From Liolophura sinensis (taxonomy: Eukaryota; Mollusca; Polyplacophora; Chitonida; Chitonidae), in NCBI RefSeq assembly GCF_032854445.1, contig NC_088300.1:49905682-49965681 (forward strand): a stretch of DNA of 60,000 nt, in the 5' to 3' direction. Within the stretch, counting starts at the first letter, position 1, and each line of letters starts with the position of its first letter. Shown piece by piece: positions 1 through 10,829 of the stretch. The notes under the pieces were generated by a model that saw only the letters and a list, made by a program, of their open reading frames with translations, was not told where the DNA came from and searched no databases. A program made the position numbers and the translations under genes.

Positions 1-2973
1 AATGTAGGTTTGGTGTCCATTGAAAGTCTTACTGGCACAAGGTGAAATCGAGGACGATTTAGACAGATGATTTAACCATTAGCATGTGAACGGGTAAACG
101 TCCAAGAATACTGGCATAATTGGAAACGCAGGAGAAAGACAAGAAACGTCCTTACAGAAAGACTTTAAGGTCACTGTTGTAATAGGCTAAAAGATAAAAG
201 CTTCTTCAGCTTCAGCTTCAGGAACCACACACTATCGGTTTTCACATGTCAGTTGTTGGGATGCACGTTGCTAATGTTTAAGCATATACATGAACAGCTG
301 GAATACACGCCCAACACAGGTAAACTAATAATAACTAACGGCAATTTTGATTCAACAGATATCAAAACTGCGAGAATTTCGGTCCATGATCTAAACGTTT
401 CTTAGAAAATGGTGATTAATTTTTTTAAAAACTGATGCAACAATTTTCATTATTGAGCCAGTGTAGTTTAACATATATCGCTCCAGAATTGCAATGAATT
501 TATTTTACTTATTCTTAAAAAAGAGTCAATCACTCTGACGCAATTTGGTAGTAAATGGTCACTATTTCATCCCATGATCTGTATATTTTTTCTATGTGTT
601 TCGGCTGTTGGAAGAAATGTTTAACGTCATCAAAGTTGAACCGTGGTCTAATAAAATATCAGGTGTTCAAATCAAGTGGGAATCACAAAAAGTGCGGAAA
701 GAACAAGTCCTTTATTGCAGCCACACTAACTCATTAGTACAATTATATCGATAACAGCAACATCTGTTATCTTAAACCTCACTATATTATATATAGTCTT
801 TTACGCGTTTAGGGTTTAATCGTTTTATTTCAAATGGTGTAAATAAAGAGATTCTCCTCTAATGTAGTATAATCTTTCCGCCCAATAGATTCCAATAAAT
901 TTCGGCGGCTTCCCACACAAATCATTTTTTACTTGGTGTGAAATGGTTTGTTTTCTCCCAGAAAAACCGGCTCAGACAGTTGCCAAATTCGTTTTGTCGC
1001 GTTTTCCCTGAATAACCTAAATTAACTATTTCTCTAGATTCTCGAATATAGCTTAGGAGACAGGCGCACGCAATAGTCCCACATCAGCTATCCAGTTACA
1101 AGTCACTTTGCAGTTGTCAAGCTATGAAGGATGCATTATTCCATCTCAATTTTTGCAACGTTATCTTTATGTCCAGTCGAAATCGATACTTTAACATTTT
1201 GATAAAATAATTGGAAAACCGGGAACTCCAAGTTTGTTTAATAACGTTTTGTACGATTTTTCTCCTTCAAATGTCAATGCATACAAAACACATGAAAAAT
1301 GAAATCTCGTGTGTACAACTGAAAATTAGACATCTTAATTGGAGCAAGGTCATACATCTTCCACACTTGTTGGAGAATCTAACAACATCTGAACACCCAG
1401 TACACACTGCCCAGGGAACATGCACACCTCTGAAGACACTGTATAGTCTAGCCCATCTCATATGATTGAGATGCTAGTCTTTTATTTCACATAAGGTGGT
1501 GAATCATTGTACATTTTAACCGGATGATTTGCCTCAAATATTATACTATATATATTATAGGAAACACCTAATAAACAAGCTGTACGGGTGAAAAACTGTG
1601 GGTAGTTGGTATGTTTCTGGCCCAAAACAGGCTGTTTTCTCTGGTTACGCTTGTTTTCTTCACTTTTGTCGGTTTTCTTCACTCATAAGAATGACTGCTG
1701 TTAAATGAATGAACTATTCTTAAAACATCAACACATGAGTCGTGTATAAACAAGCTGCATTACAGTATCTTGATGTCTAAGATTTTCATTCTTTTAGCAA
1801 ATATGAAAGCTGTATCTGTGTTTACTTTTGCCATGTCTATATACACTGTTTAATAGACAGGTATTTTGTGGTAGGCTTTCTTTAGCGCACAGACAACTCC
1901 ATTTTCTCAACATAGAACATTGTGGTATGTGCCAAATGTTCACCGTATTTACATAAACCCAAAAACCAAAAAACTACTTTTGTGTTTGCGTAAAATGTTG
2001 TCATTCTGTGATAAAACAATGACGCATCATACCTTTCTGAAAATGTTAAATTTATATACGTATACATCAGATAAACTTTCAAAGCTTTGCAGTTATTACA
2101 TGTATATCGGATAAACTTTCGAAGCTTTCTAGTTATTACCATTAGATCTTGAAAAAGGGTGACAACAGCAGACCCTCAATACCGTTTTCCCAAATTTATT
2201 TTCGTCCCTTAACATTTAGCTGCTGTTATAGTCATAATCCGATGTCAAAATGCACCGAAGCGCAATTTGAGACACTTATTTTAATGGGGTTTCCTCACAA
2301 TGTACCGTGTTGTTTAGGAGTTGTAACTGGCTGTAGTGAGGAAATTGGCAGTGGAATATGGCCAAAGAACCACCATATTATGTATTGAAATCATTGAAAC
2401 AGCATATGTCCCGGTAACTTTTGACGACGCAGTCGCAACTGTTCTGGTAATGATGAAAAGCATCTCGAAGCCCCATGAAAAATGGTAACAGCAATTTTGA
2501 GAACATCTGTTTGCCAAAAGAAGCTCCACACCATTTAACAAATGTTGAATGGACATCGTGCGACCAATTCAACAAGCTGTTAGTATTTATTTATTTACCT
2601 CTTTGATGTTTAACACGGCTAGTTTTATATGGCTAGAGGACACCGCAGTAACTGTGAAAACCATTAACCTTTGACACGTTACTGCTGAACTTTCTAACAT
2701 GTGACGTATAGTTATGCACATCATATTGCCCAGAGACAACTGGTCTTCATCGAACGACTCTCCAATCGATCACACGAGCGTTGTCCATCGATAAATTTTG
2801 TCCCCGTCCCTCCAAGTGACACTGCTCGTGGCGTCTTGGAGATTCTACAAATTCCCTGACCATGCAAGGCAAGGGTTACACTCACACCTTTTACAAAATT
2901 GTTAGTAATCACCACTGCATTTTGAAAATACACCAAAGATCAGGGCTTTTGTACAACAATAGCTGCCACTCAC
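1..2973. other. Left flank, probably intron of the minus-strand gene
   Basis: No convincing exon was found. A spliced continuation of the FN3 domain was sought, and only a weak candidate at about 2769-2838 appeared, which does not look like FN3. At about 2390-2600 both strands are open over 60 or more codons. The plus strand reads ETAYVPVTFDDAVATVLVMM before a TAA and a shift of frame. This may be a decayed coding remnant, but I cannot name it. Confidence 0.4.
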
Positions 2974-3164
2974 TTGGCCGACGGCTTTCCATTTGCTATC
3001 CCCACGCTTGATGGATAAGACAAATGTTAAGGGTGACAATGATGTACTTCCGTCTTGATCGGTTATATGCCAACCCAGAACCACTCGGGCATTGTCGCCG
3101 AGGGTCTCCATACACGTGATCTCCGGCTCAGACAATCTCAGGTTCAAACTGGACAACCGTAAAC
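2974..3164 (-). CDS. Exon encoding the first half of a fibronectin-III-like domain
   Basis: The 191-nt exon begins with the last two bases of a glycine codon after acceptor TAATGCCCAG. It ends at phase 0 on GGCCAA/GTGAGT. The 63 codons include SEPEITC, NARVVLGWHITD and LTFVLSIKRGDSKWKAVGQ. The tryptophan after a beta-strand-like VVLG, followed by a hydrophobic strand and RGDSKW, fits the B and C strands of a fibronectin-III fold. The second half should lie in the next exon, which I could not find in the remaining 2.9 kb. It is probably outside the window. The exon is about 60% GC at third positions, clearly different from its flanks. An RGD tripeptide is present at the end of a strand; whether integrins could reach it cannot be judged. 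Homology is inferred from pattern only. Confidence 0.6.
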
Positions 3165-3797
3165 CTGGGCATTAGTGCAAAAGACACAACCATTTATTAT
3201 AATGGTTAAGCACAGACTTCTTGGCTATGCTATGAATGAATGAATGAATAATTATGGCTTTACGCCACGTCGGTAGTATTTCAGGGTATGCCCTATATGT
3301 GCTATGAGGTTATGTATATTGCTGATTTTTAAACAATACGTTCTACATAGACAAGATGCACTGAATCCCCTCCCCTGCCGAAAAAAAAAAGAAACAAAAA
3401 AACAACAACAAACCTGTAAACCCGAACCATCATTATTTGCATTTTCCTCACACACAAAAGAAAGCAGGAGCCAAAAGCTTTAAAAGGTTATTTTCAATTC
3501 AATTCTACACTCCATACTGTAACAGTAAGTCAATAATTTTCGACGAGTTAAAATAAATTAGTTATGGGTGTTAGCATCATGGCAAATTACCCAATTAAAT
3601 TAGTGCATCAATACCATGAAAAACTACATCACATTGTTAAGACAAATTACTAAGAATCGGATGGACAAATTGACACAATCTGGGATTGAGCCACGGCTTT
3701 TTTCCTGACACCATATTTGAATTTTAAAGCAAACCAAACCTGATTTTACACCACATTGCACACACATTAAATGTTCACAGAATTCAGTTTTACTTAC

Positions 3798-3867
3798 CAC
3801 TGGTACGCTGGTACTTTGCAATTTCTTTGAATAACACCGCACAACTTTCCTGGCATTGGGTGTTTAT
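3798..3867 (-). CDS. Internal exon of the Cys-rich/FN3 gene: end of cysteine box and linker
   Basis: The 70-nt exon begins after an excellent acceptor (ACCTCTTTGCTTACAG) and ends one base into a codon at donor CAGTG/GTAAGT. It encodes INTQCQESCAVLFKEIAK followed by YQRTS and the first base of a glycine codon. The CQESCAV stretch continues the cysteine ladder from the preceding exon with four residues between pairs. The spare G is completed by GT at the start of the exon at 3164, so the join is exact. All three frames are open over this short span, so the choice rests on phase matching and on the cysteines. The 633-bp intron to the next exon shows no WAP-type cysteine cluster. Confidence 0.6.
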
Positions 3868-5038
3868 CTGTAAGCAAAGAGGTACGATTAAACTTGAATG
3901 TTAATGGTTTAGCATCCTGTAAGTCGGCAGTGTTCCAGCCATATATGTTTTGGCCTGAGTTCAGTACTGGAAACTGTGGCTTGATTCTATCTACCGATTA
4001 ATTAAGGATTTCGAGCAAATCAGTATTACAGACACACATTACATCCGACACTCACACACACACAAAAAGAAAACAAGTTAATAAAGAAATAAAGGATGAA
4101 AATGTATAAATAGAAACATAAAATCGATATTGTGGTGTAGATAGATATCAGTTGAATCGAATCATGTTTTTTCCCTGTATATGGAAAGGCGGTTGAATTG
4201 TGTATTTTATTCACACGTTTCCGTAAACTGTTGGAGTCACATTGCTTTCCAACAAGGAATTGAGAGCTGATGAATTATTTTTGGAATTCAGATACTGAGG
4301 CCTGGTAAAATCGAAGCCTAGACATATGTAATTATCCAGCAGACACCTTCATAAAGAGGGTCTGTGTTAAAGGGGCGAAGAGAGAACGTCATCTGACATG
4401 GGCAATTATGCTCCCATAGAATAAAAGTCTTCTGGGAAAACTGTATATGTGGTAAATAGACGCCATATCCACTTCCCCCAAGCTCATGGAGGAAAATCGC
4501 TGCCGAGTCAGTATAAACCAAGATTAGGCTGACTTATTATATTCTGGTAGTCGAATGTTGTAAATCTCCGTTTTCAAAACTCCCATCACTAATTGTACAT
4601 TCGAAGTGACTATACATAATGCCATTTTACCAGCCCCCGAGCCAGTATGTCACCATCTGTGCAAAGATTGGGCTGACTTGTATATTCTGTAATGTTTTGG
4701 TCGTCAAATCTGAAAACTCCTACATTAATGCGATTTTTCCATCATTATATATATAGTCCAAGTGACTACACAATGCCTATTTACCAATTACTATTAACAA
4801 AACTAGGTTCGGGGAAAACGATAAAAGACACCTTTAAAGTAATTAATAGATGAATTCTGATAAACGTCCTGAATTCCATTTCATCTGTAATTAAAATCGG
4901 ATCAAGGGAGATGACAGTTGGAATTAGATAGCAACGGTCTCCAAGTGTTGATTAGATAGGCCTGTTCCTGTTAAAACTCGACTTGAGCATCACCTGTTTC
5001 CAATGGAATAAATGTGTATCCCCTGACTTGTTTTGAAA
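3868..5038. other. Intronic, no feature
   Basis: AT-rich unique-looking sequence between exons. A short CA-rich patch lies near 4046-4065. No convincing open frame with splice sites. Confidence 0.5.
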
Positions 5039-5491
5039 TTATCTCCAACAATTCCCAGCTACACCTTCCCTGGTGTTAGAAACAGTCAATGTGCGTTTGA
5101 ATAATAAATCAGCCGCTAGCTGCAGCGGAATTACAGACCATGATATAGTCGTAGTTATTGTGACCAGTCCTGTCATATTTATATAATAAATTCGATAACG
5201 GAAAAAGCCATTGCACGCATAAACCTTATTTGACTCATATATGTAAAATATTGATAAGAACAGCATAAGAATACTAACGGGATTGTATAAAATTGAAAAT
5301 GCGATGTTTACCCGCATTTTATGGGAATTCGAACTCATTATTACTTGATTTATGGGTTTCGATCGCATCAAACATGTAATAAAAAATAGTACAGAAAATA
5401 TAATCAGTGTGTCAGCCTTTAACAATCTCATATTAAGGCTATATGTCCTTAGCTCGAGGTTTTCAACGCGGATGTCCTCACCACCGTTCAC
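5039..5491 (-). pseudogene. Receptor-like membrane ORF, possible decayed rhodopsin-family GPCR exon (TM1-TM3)
   Basis: A 150-codon open frame carries three hydrophobic segments at about residues 28-41, 61-84 and 101-122. The second reads NIAFSILYNPVSILMLFLS. A short polar loop, a cysteine (C93) and a third segment ending TITTTISWS follow. This order resembles TM2, first loop, TM3 cysteine and the stretch before the DRY/NRY motif in rhodopsin-family receptors of the Moody/Tre1/GPR84 type. A possible donor, GTAATT, sits right after SWS, where such receptors often have an intron. Against a working gene: the TM2 aspartate is absent, TM1 lacks the GN motif, and no TM4-7 exons were found. It lies inside the 3.7-kb intron of the Cys-rich/FN3 gene on the same strand. 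It could also be a chance AT-rich hydrophobic ORF. Confidence 0.25.
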
Positions 5492-5750
5492 GCTATCACC
5501 GCAGGGTAACGACCAGTCCCGTATACATTATCATCTATTTAATTATATCATGCATTTTTGTTGAACGCCACACTCAATAATTTTCCTCTTACACAACGAC
5601 TCTCATGCCGTGTTGTAGACGAATAATGCAGGAGTGTTCCGGGTAAACCGCGCTATTTGTTTTAGCAAATTCTATTGAAGGTGCCTAGGGGATGGATAAG
5701 TTGTTGCTTTTTAAGCACTTTTTAAGAAAAACTTACTTAGCATAAAAACC

Positions 5751-5900
5751 ATAATTGAGGTAAACTGACAAGAGGCCGGATTTCACCGGGTTACGTGTGA
5801 TTATTTGTCAACTATCACACTGTCTTCGCCGCTCTAGTTTTACTCTCCCAGCTGTTGTTTTCTGTACTGACAAACATTCCCAACGTTATATGCACACCAT
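5751..5900 (+). repeat. Dispersed repeat family E, copy 1
   Basis: Core GACAAGAGGCCGGATTTCAC followed by a CGGGTTACGTGTGA stretch and AACTATCACACTGTCTTCG. The same order occurs near 11485, 13460, 42365 (reversed), 49400 (reversed) and 50010. The tail GCACACCATATTGG also recurs at 11840. No coding capacity and no clear terminal repeats, so it is probably a short non-autonomous element. Confidence 0.6.
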
Positions 5901-6594
5901 ATTGGTTTTCTTAAAGAATGTTACCCTGCTAAAGCGACCAACAAGGCCCACGAATAGTGAAAGTGCAGAAATTCTTTGCCCAAGGCCTGCTTTAAACCGA
6001 CACTTCAAGAGCCCTAGTGATTGAAAGACAGGTCTCATCCTAATTGTCAACATAGCTCTAAAGCTGTTGATCTGTTGCGCCACAAGCCGTATATTTGTGT
6101 AACTTCGTGGAGTTAACTATCCTTCAGATGTACAGATTTATCGAACGCTTCCATAAGTTCATTTAACGTGTATTTACATTTTGTCTATTTACATACTTAC
6201 ATCTAGCGTGATACCTACTTTATGTATTTCCAGGCACATTACTGTGTGGTACAGCAAAAAAACCGACATTGTATTATTATCACACGTTTAAAAACGACTA
6301 AGTCATAAAGTCATGATCGCAAATAGCATGAAATTATTTATTATCTTAATCACTCCACCAAAGTGAAAGGGCACCGATGCTTCAGGCTGATGATAATTGT
6401 ACACCACCTCAGGGTTAGCCTTCGTAATCTGTGCGGGATCAATAAACCTACTTCCTGAAAACCATGCACCGGCATGACCTGAGAGATTTGGCAGTAAATA
6501 GCGGTGAATTGTAACGTCAGCCTCTAGTGGCCACTTCTTGACCGGATGCTAATACCATTCTATAGCGGCAGTGACAGATTGCTGCCGTGGTCTC

Positions 6595-6830
6595 TGGTAC
6601 TTTCCAGCTCAGATGGTTAAAGCGCTGGCTCGCTGCGACTATCAGGTACCACCTGACCATTGACGTCGCATGTTAGAATCCATTTCTGGCTGTGTCTGCT
6701 GCGTTTTGTCAGGTACCTGCCAAGGCTCGGTGGTTTACTCCGGGTACTTCGTTTTCCTTTAGCCAGAAACCTGACCTCCTTCACATAAGTGAATACTGTG
6801 TTTGTACAGTCACAGACACACGTCCTTGTA
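6595..6830 (+). mobile_element. tRNA-derived SINE-like element, family B
   Basis: The head has an A-box-like GCTCAGATGGTTAAAGCGC and a weak B box (GTTAGAATCC) about 70 bases on. A body with GCTCGGTGGTTTACTCCGGG follows, then a CACATAAGTGAATACTG tail like the 3' end of the family A SINEs. Bounds are approximate. The copy is diverged and has no clear A-rich tail. Confidence 0.5.
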
Positions 6831-7584
6831 TAAATACGTCTACATGTCAGTACTAAAATTATAAAAAGCCTTCTTATCAGAATTCCACTTCTTCTTAAAT
6901 TCATGCTGAAATTTTTACCCATTAGTTTTGTGATTTAACTCGTATTCAATCAGCCAAACTGGCTGCTGTCTTAACGTCCCTTGACCTTTTGGTTCGCCTA
7001 AATAAACCTCGTTAGGAACACTAACTTAAATTCTTCAAAGAGAACAACCTTCCTTAAATCCTCAAAAGAATCCACGTAAGTTTCAGCAGGCTGTTTCGTT
7101 AACTATCTGAACTTCTCAATAGGCTTCTGGCACAAGCTCATAAGCAGACAAGACCACTGCTTTAACTGTATTGAAATCTGAAGACTGATCTAGTAACAAA
7201 GAAGAATAGACCTCTGCAGCGTTACCCTTAAATGTACTCTGCAGCAGCATTGCTCAATACCTTTTAGGCCACTCCAAGCTAACAGCCACTTTCTCAAGGG
7301 ACAGAAAAAACCTTTCTACATCCTTATCATTAAATTCGGGCACTCATCGAATGTTCCGACCCAAATCAAATCATCACTGGCATCAGAATAGGGCGCCACT
7401 AGGGTAAGTGTGTGTGATGCAGTGAGTTATCTCCTAACTAAACACTTTTACGTACGCCATATGAAATCGTATCGTGGTTTTCTTACCTTTGTATATTTGT
7501 TACGTTTCATGAAGCTACTGATGGCAAATGTAACACTGCACTGTTATTTTATACCTTCCCATCTGCTATGATATCAGTACTCAC

Positions 7585-7641
7585 GCATGAACTCTCACAG
7601 GTTGTCAGATTGTAATTCTTCATTCGACATGGAACGGAGCA
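7585..7641 (-). CDS. Internal exon of the Cys-rich/FN3 gene: twin CX3C motif
   Basis: The 57-nt exon encodes 19 residues: CSVPC, nine residues (RMKNYNLTT), then CESSC. The acceptor is TTTGTATTTACAG and the donor TTCATGC/GTGAGT. Both ends are phase 0. One of the other two frames also lacks a stop over this short stretch, but only phase 0 joins the neighbouring exons. The C-x3-C-x9-C-x3-C spacing is typical of disulfide-bonded hairpins and matches the cysteine box in front of the first fibronectin-III domain of ROS1-like receptors. An NLT sequon suggests N-glycosylation. Without its neighbours so short an exon would be weak evidence. With matching phases and two clean splice sites it is credible. 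Confidence 0.6.
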
Positions 7642-7729
7642 CTGTAAATACAAAGGCAGAAATATAGACAGCAATTTATTTACGTGTGGTGGAAACCAGA
7701 CAGTAAGAGCCCGGGGGAGTTCGATTCGA

Positions 7730-8240
7730 CTGACTGATTGGTGTCGAAAAAAGTTTAACGCATGCGACGCGGGTTATCGTCATGGGTGATCAACCAAAGT
7801 AAACTACTGAACATTGATAGGTAACACCTTGATCTGACTAAAATGATTGACTGATTGATTTGTTTTTTTGAATATTTCATGCACAGGCCAGTTAGCGTCA
7901 CTCGTTAAGGAGATTAGGCGGAGTGCATGCAATGTAAGTCGTGGAAATGTAAGTCTGATTCGATTGATTAACTGATTTATTGATTTCTTTCCTTGAATTG
8001 CATGAACTGATGGTTTTGCTTTCAGTCACACGACGCCGGTTAGTGTCATGCGTTAACTAGATTAACCCAAATGACCGGATGTGAACCACTGATCTTGGAA
8101 AAGTAACAGCCATTTTGGTCTGATTAACTGATTGATTAGACTGGTGTAGTGGAATGTTTAACTGATATCATGGCGATTAGTGCCATGGGTAAAGGACATT
8201 AACCTGAATGCTTGGAGCAAACCACGCAGCTTGACTTATT
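7730..8240 (+). repeat. Degenerate tandem repeat, about four units of 120-150 bp
   Basis: Each unit starts with a GATTGACTGATTGATT-like run. It later contains GCG(G/A)TTA(T/G)(C/T)GTCATGGG-like text, seen near 7767, 7889, 8037 and 8173, followed by a TTAA-containing stretch. Unit length varies and divergence is high, so it is an old array. It lies in the intron between the exons at 9079 and 7641. Confidence 0.45.
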
Positions 8241-9078
8241 AATCCAAAAGTACATATCCAGTTTGGACCACGACAGGAAAATGAACGGCACACATTATTA
8301 ATAAATCACAGACGCCTTAGGCCTACATAGATATGATTTAGAACTGCCACATGGGCAAACTCACATCTTCTGTTTTGTCATTTATCTTATTTCCCCTACC
8401 CCACGGGCTGATGCCTTGATGATAATTGCTCAGCACTGTAGCCGCCACAAAGTGTACACCTGCCGAAACAACCTTCGCGCTAAAAACGTCGAATTGATTA
8501 CTAAATAACAGAGTTTGATGCATATCTATATATGTATGATTCACTAGGTGTATGTACATATGTGTCTTCCAGCAGGACGAGTCCATGCCGCCAAAGTGCT
8601 GAAGTGTCATGCTGACCAACCAGTCCTGTTTCCGTGTTCTAATATTTTGATGGAAACAAGGGATTAAAGTTTCCAACCGGAGCGACCTTTGGCAAGTTAC
8701 TGAGGAGTACGCGTAATAGTACTGGTAGAAGTAAAAAGTGCTCTGTAACGAGCTTTAGATTGAACAAAGGACCACACGTTTTCCTGCATAGGTCAAGCCT
8801 ATTTTTGAATTTTTTTTTATTCTGTTATGATCCGAACAGGCATGGGTCTACACTTATACAGAATAAGTCATTATAAAAGAAGATGTAACTTGATTGAAAC
8901 TCAGATATTGTTTTGTAAAACCTACAGGGGGAAAGAGTGTGGATGCTATGGGCCACGTGACCTTATGTAACTCAACGCAGTATACATGTATGTTACCAAC
9001 ACTTGGCCTTGAAAATAATCTCCACTTGACTGAGTACCGAATTGAGTGGATTTGTCGGTAGTATCTAAGTTAACTTAC

Positions 9079-9165
9079 GTTGTGACACGCCTGTGTCTCA
9101 CACCGCCATGGTCTGTACAAGCCGATGTGGTGGGACTGTACACTCTCAGCAACACGGCTGCCATA
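9079..9165 (-). CDS. Internal exon of the Cys-rich/FN3 gene (29 codons, phase 0-0)
   Basis: The 87-nt exon has a textbook acceptor (TTTTGTTTGCAG before TATGGC) and a strong donor (CACAAC/GTAAGT). Read from phase 0 it is fully open and carries the segment RPWRCETQACHN with two cysteines. Both ends are phase 0, which fits the exon before it (57211) and the exon after it (7641). About 60% of third positions are G or C. A second frame is also open, starting after one base and ending with two bases of a codon. That frame would pair with a doubtful exon at 8365-8479. I prefer phase 0 because it continues the cysteine ladder found on both sides. Confidence 0.55.
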
Positions 9166-9829
9166 CTGCAAACAAAACACGTCCATGAATTATACATCAA
9201 AACATGGTCAAAATGCCAATGATTCTCTGCAGTGTGAACTGTTCACCGCACCAAGAATATACAACTCCACTTAGATGGTAGTGTTGACATATGAAAGTTA
9301 AAAAACGTCATTATACAGGACGGTGTTCGACTTCTGCAGATTATGTGGTTGGGCTATTGAATTTCATTCACCAATCATTTACGTATGCATTTGAAACCAC
9401 CTCATCTCTCAAATTTACATGACAATTTCATACTCTCTGGCATACGAGTAAGATGAGCGAGCTACTCTGAGCTGCAGACATGCGTACTAATCACGCAATT
9501 GATCAAGGACACCTATAGTCAGACCTGTATCTTCTCTATAATATAAATATAACGATAATTTAGTCACTTCTAGACGAACGGACATAATCTAAGGAATCGT
9601 CACAGTAAAGGAAGACAAATGGAATTCATCACCACACAATCAGCCATCAATCAACCATACACATGAAAATCGGCTGTTTTTCAAATGATGCAGTTTACAA
9701 ACTGAAACATTTATTTCCATTCAAATCTTCGATTTTTAGAGGGTTTCCCCCCATATATAAAAACTGTTTTCACTTAAATAACACCGCTCAAGTTCTCTGA
9801 TGGAAGAAACTCGCAGACGCCTTGGAAAA

Positions 9830-10420
9830 TTAGCAATATTTAAACACCTGCAAAACTAGAGGATCTAGCCATATTTAGACACCTGCAAAACTTGAGGAAC
9901 CAGCCATATTTAGGCACTTGCAAATCTTGAGGATCTGACTATATTTAAACACCTGCAAAACTTGAGGATCTAGTCATATTTAGACACCTGCTAAACTTCA
10001 TAGGAGCTAGCCATATTTAGACACCTGCAAAATTTGAGGATCTTGCCATATTTAGACACATCCAAATCTTGAGGATCTAGCCGTATTTAAACACAAGGAA
10101 AAATTGAGTACCTAGTCATAATTACATACCTGCAAAATGGAGCTAGCCATATTTAGACACCTACAGACCTTTCACAGCTAGCCATATTTAGACACTGGCA
10201 AATGTTGAGGAACTAGCTATATTTAGACACCTGTAAATCTTGATGAACTAGCTAGATTTAGACACCTGTAAATCTTGATGAACTAGCTAGATTTAGACAC
10301 CTGTAAATCTTGATGAACTAGCTAGATTTAGACACCTGTAAATCTTGATGAACTAGCTAGATTTAGACACATGCAAGTCTTGAGGAACTAGCTAGATTTA
10401 GGCATCTGCCAAACTCTCCC
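9830..10420 (+). repeat. 35-bp tandem array (about 17 units)
   Basis: The unit is about 35 bp and contains AGCCATATTTAGACACCTGC followed by AAAACTTGAGGATCT. Units to the left are diverged and variable in length. Four adjacent units at about 10225-10365 are nearly identical with exactly 35-bp spacing (GACACCTGTAAATCTTGATG at 10261, 10296 and 10331). The gradient suggests recent expansion from the right end. The array ends about 200 bp before the assembly gap. Confidence 0.85.
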
Positions 10421-10629
10421 AGCACAGCCACGAAAGGATCAATCAATACCTGGATTGATTAAACAAAACAGAACACGAAAAATGGCCTATCCAACGGTTA
10501 TACGCTACATCCTATCGCAGCTAAAATTAATATATCTTGTTTCAGCTTTGTTTATGATCTGTTTTGGGACAAATGACGCTGAAATGTAGACAGTATACAC
10601 GATTTCACCAGTAATGTATCTGATATGTA

Positions 10630-10829
10630 NNNNNNNNNNNNNNNNNNNNNNNNNNNNNNNNNNNNNNNNNNNNNNNNNNNNNNNNNNNNNNNNNNNNNNN
10701 NNNNNNNNNNNNNNNNNNNNNNNNNNNNNNNNNNNNNNNNNNNNNNNNNNNNNNNNNNNNNNNNNNNNNNNNNNNNNNNNNNNNNNNNNNNNNNNNNNNN
10801 NNNNNNNNNNNNNNNNNNNNNNNNNNNNN
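10630..10829. other. Assembly gap (200 N)
   Basis: Exactly 200 unknown bases, a conventional placeholder length. The left side ends TGATATGTA and the right side begins TATGTAATGG, so a TATGTA overlap flanks the gap. Any open frame read across it is meaningless. Confidence 0.98.

Noticed and set aside
2769-2838. Possible next exon of the FN3 domain (NLQDATSSVTWRDGDK)
   Set aside because: Phase fits, but the sequence does not resemble the second half of an FN3 domain and the donor GTGTGA is poor.
8365-8479. Open exon-like segment with acceptor CGACGTTTTTAG and donor AGAT/GTGAGT (AKVVSAGVHFVAATVLSN and on)
   Set aside because: Its phase needs a preceding exon ending two bases into a codon. That fits only the alternative frame of the 9079-9165 exon and would break the cysteine ladder. 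It may be a cassette or cryptic exon, so it is not in the main model.
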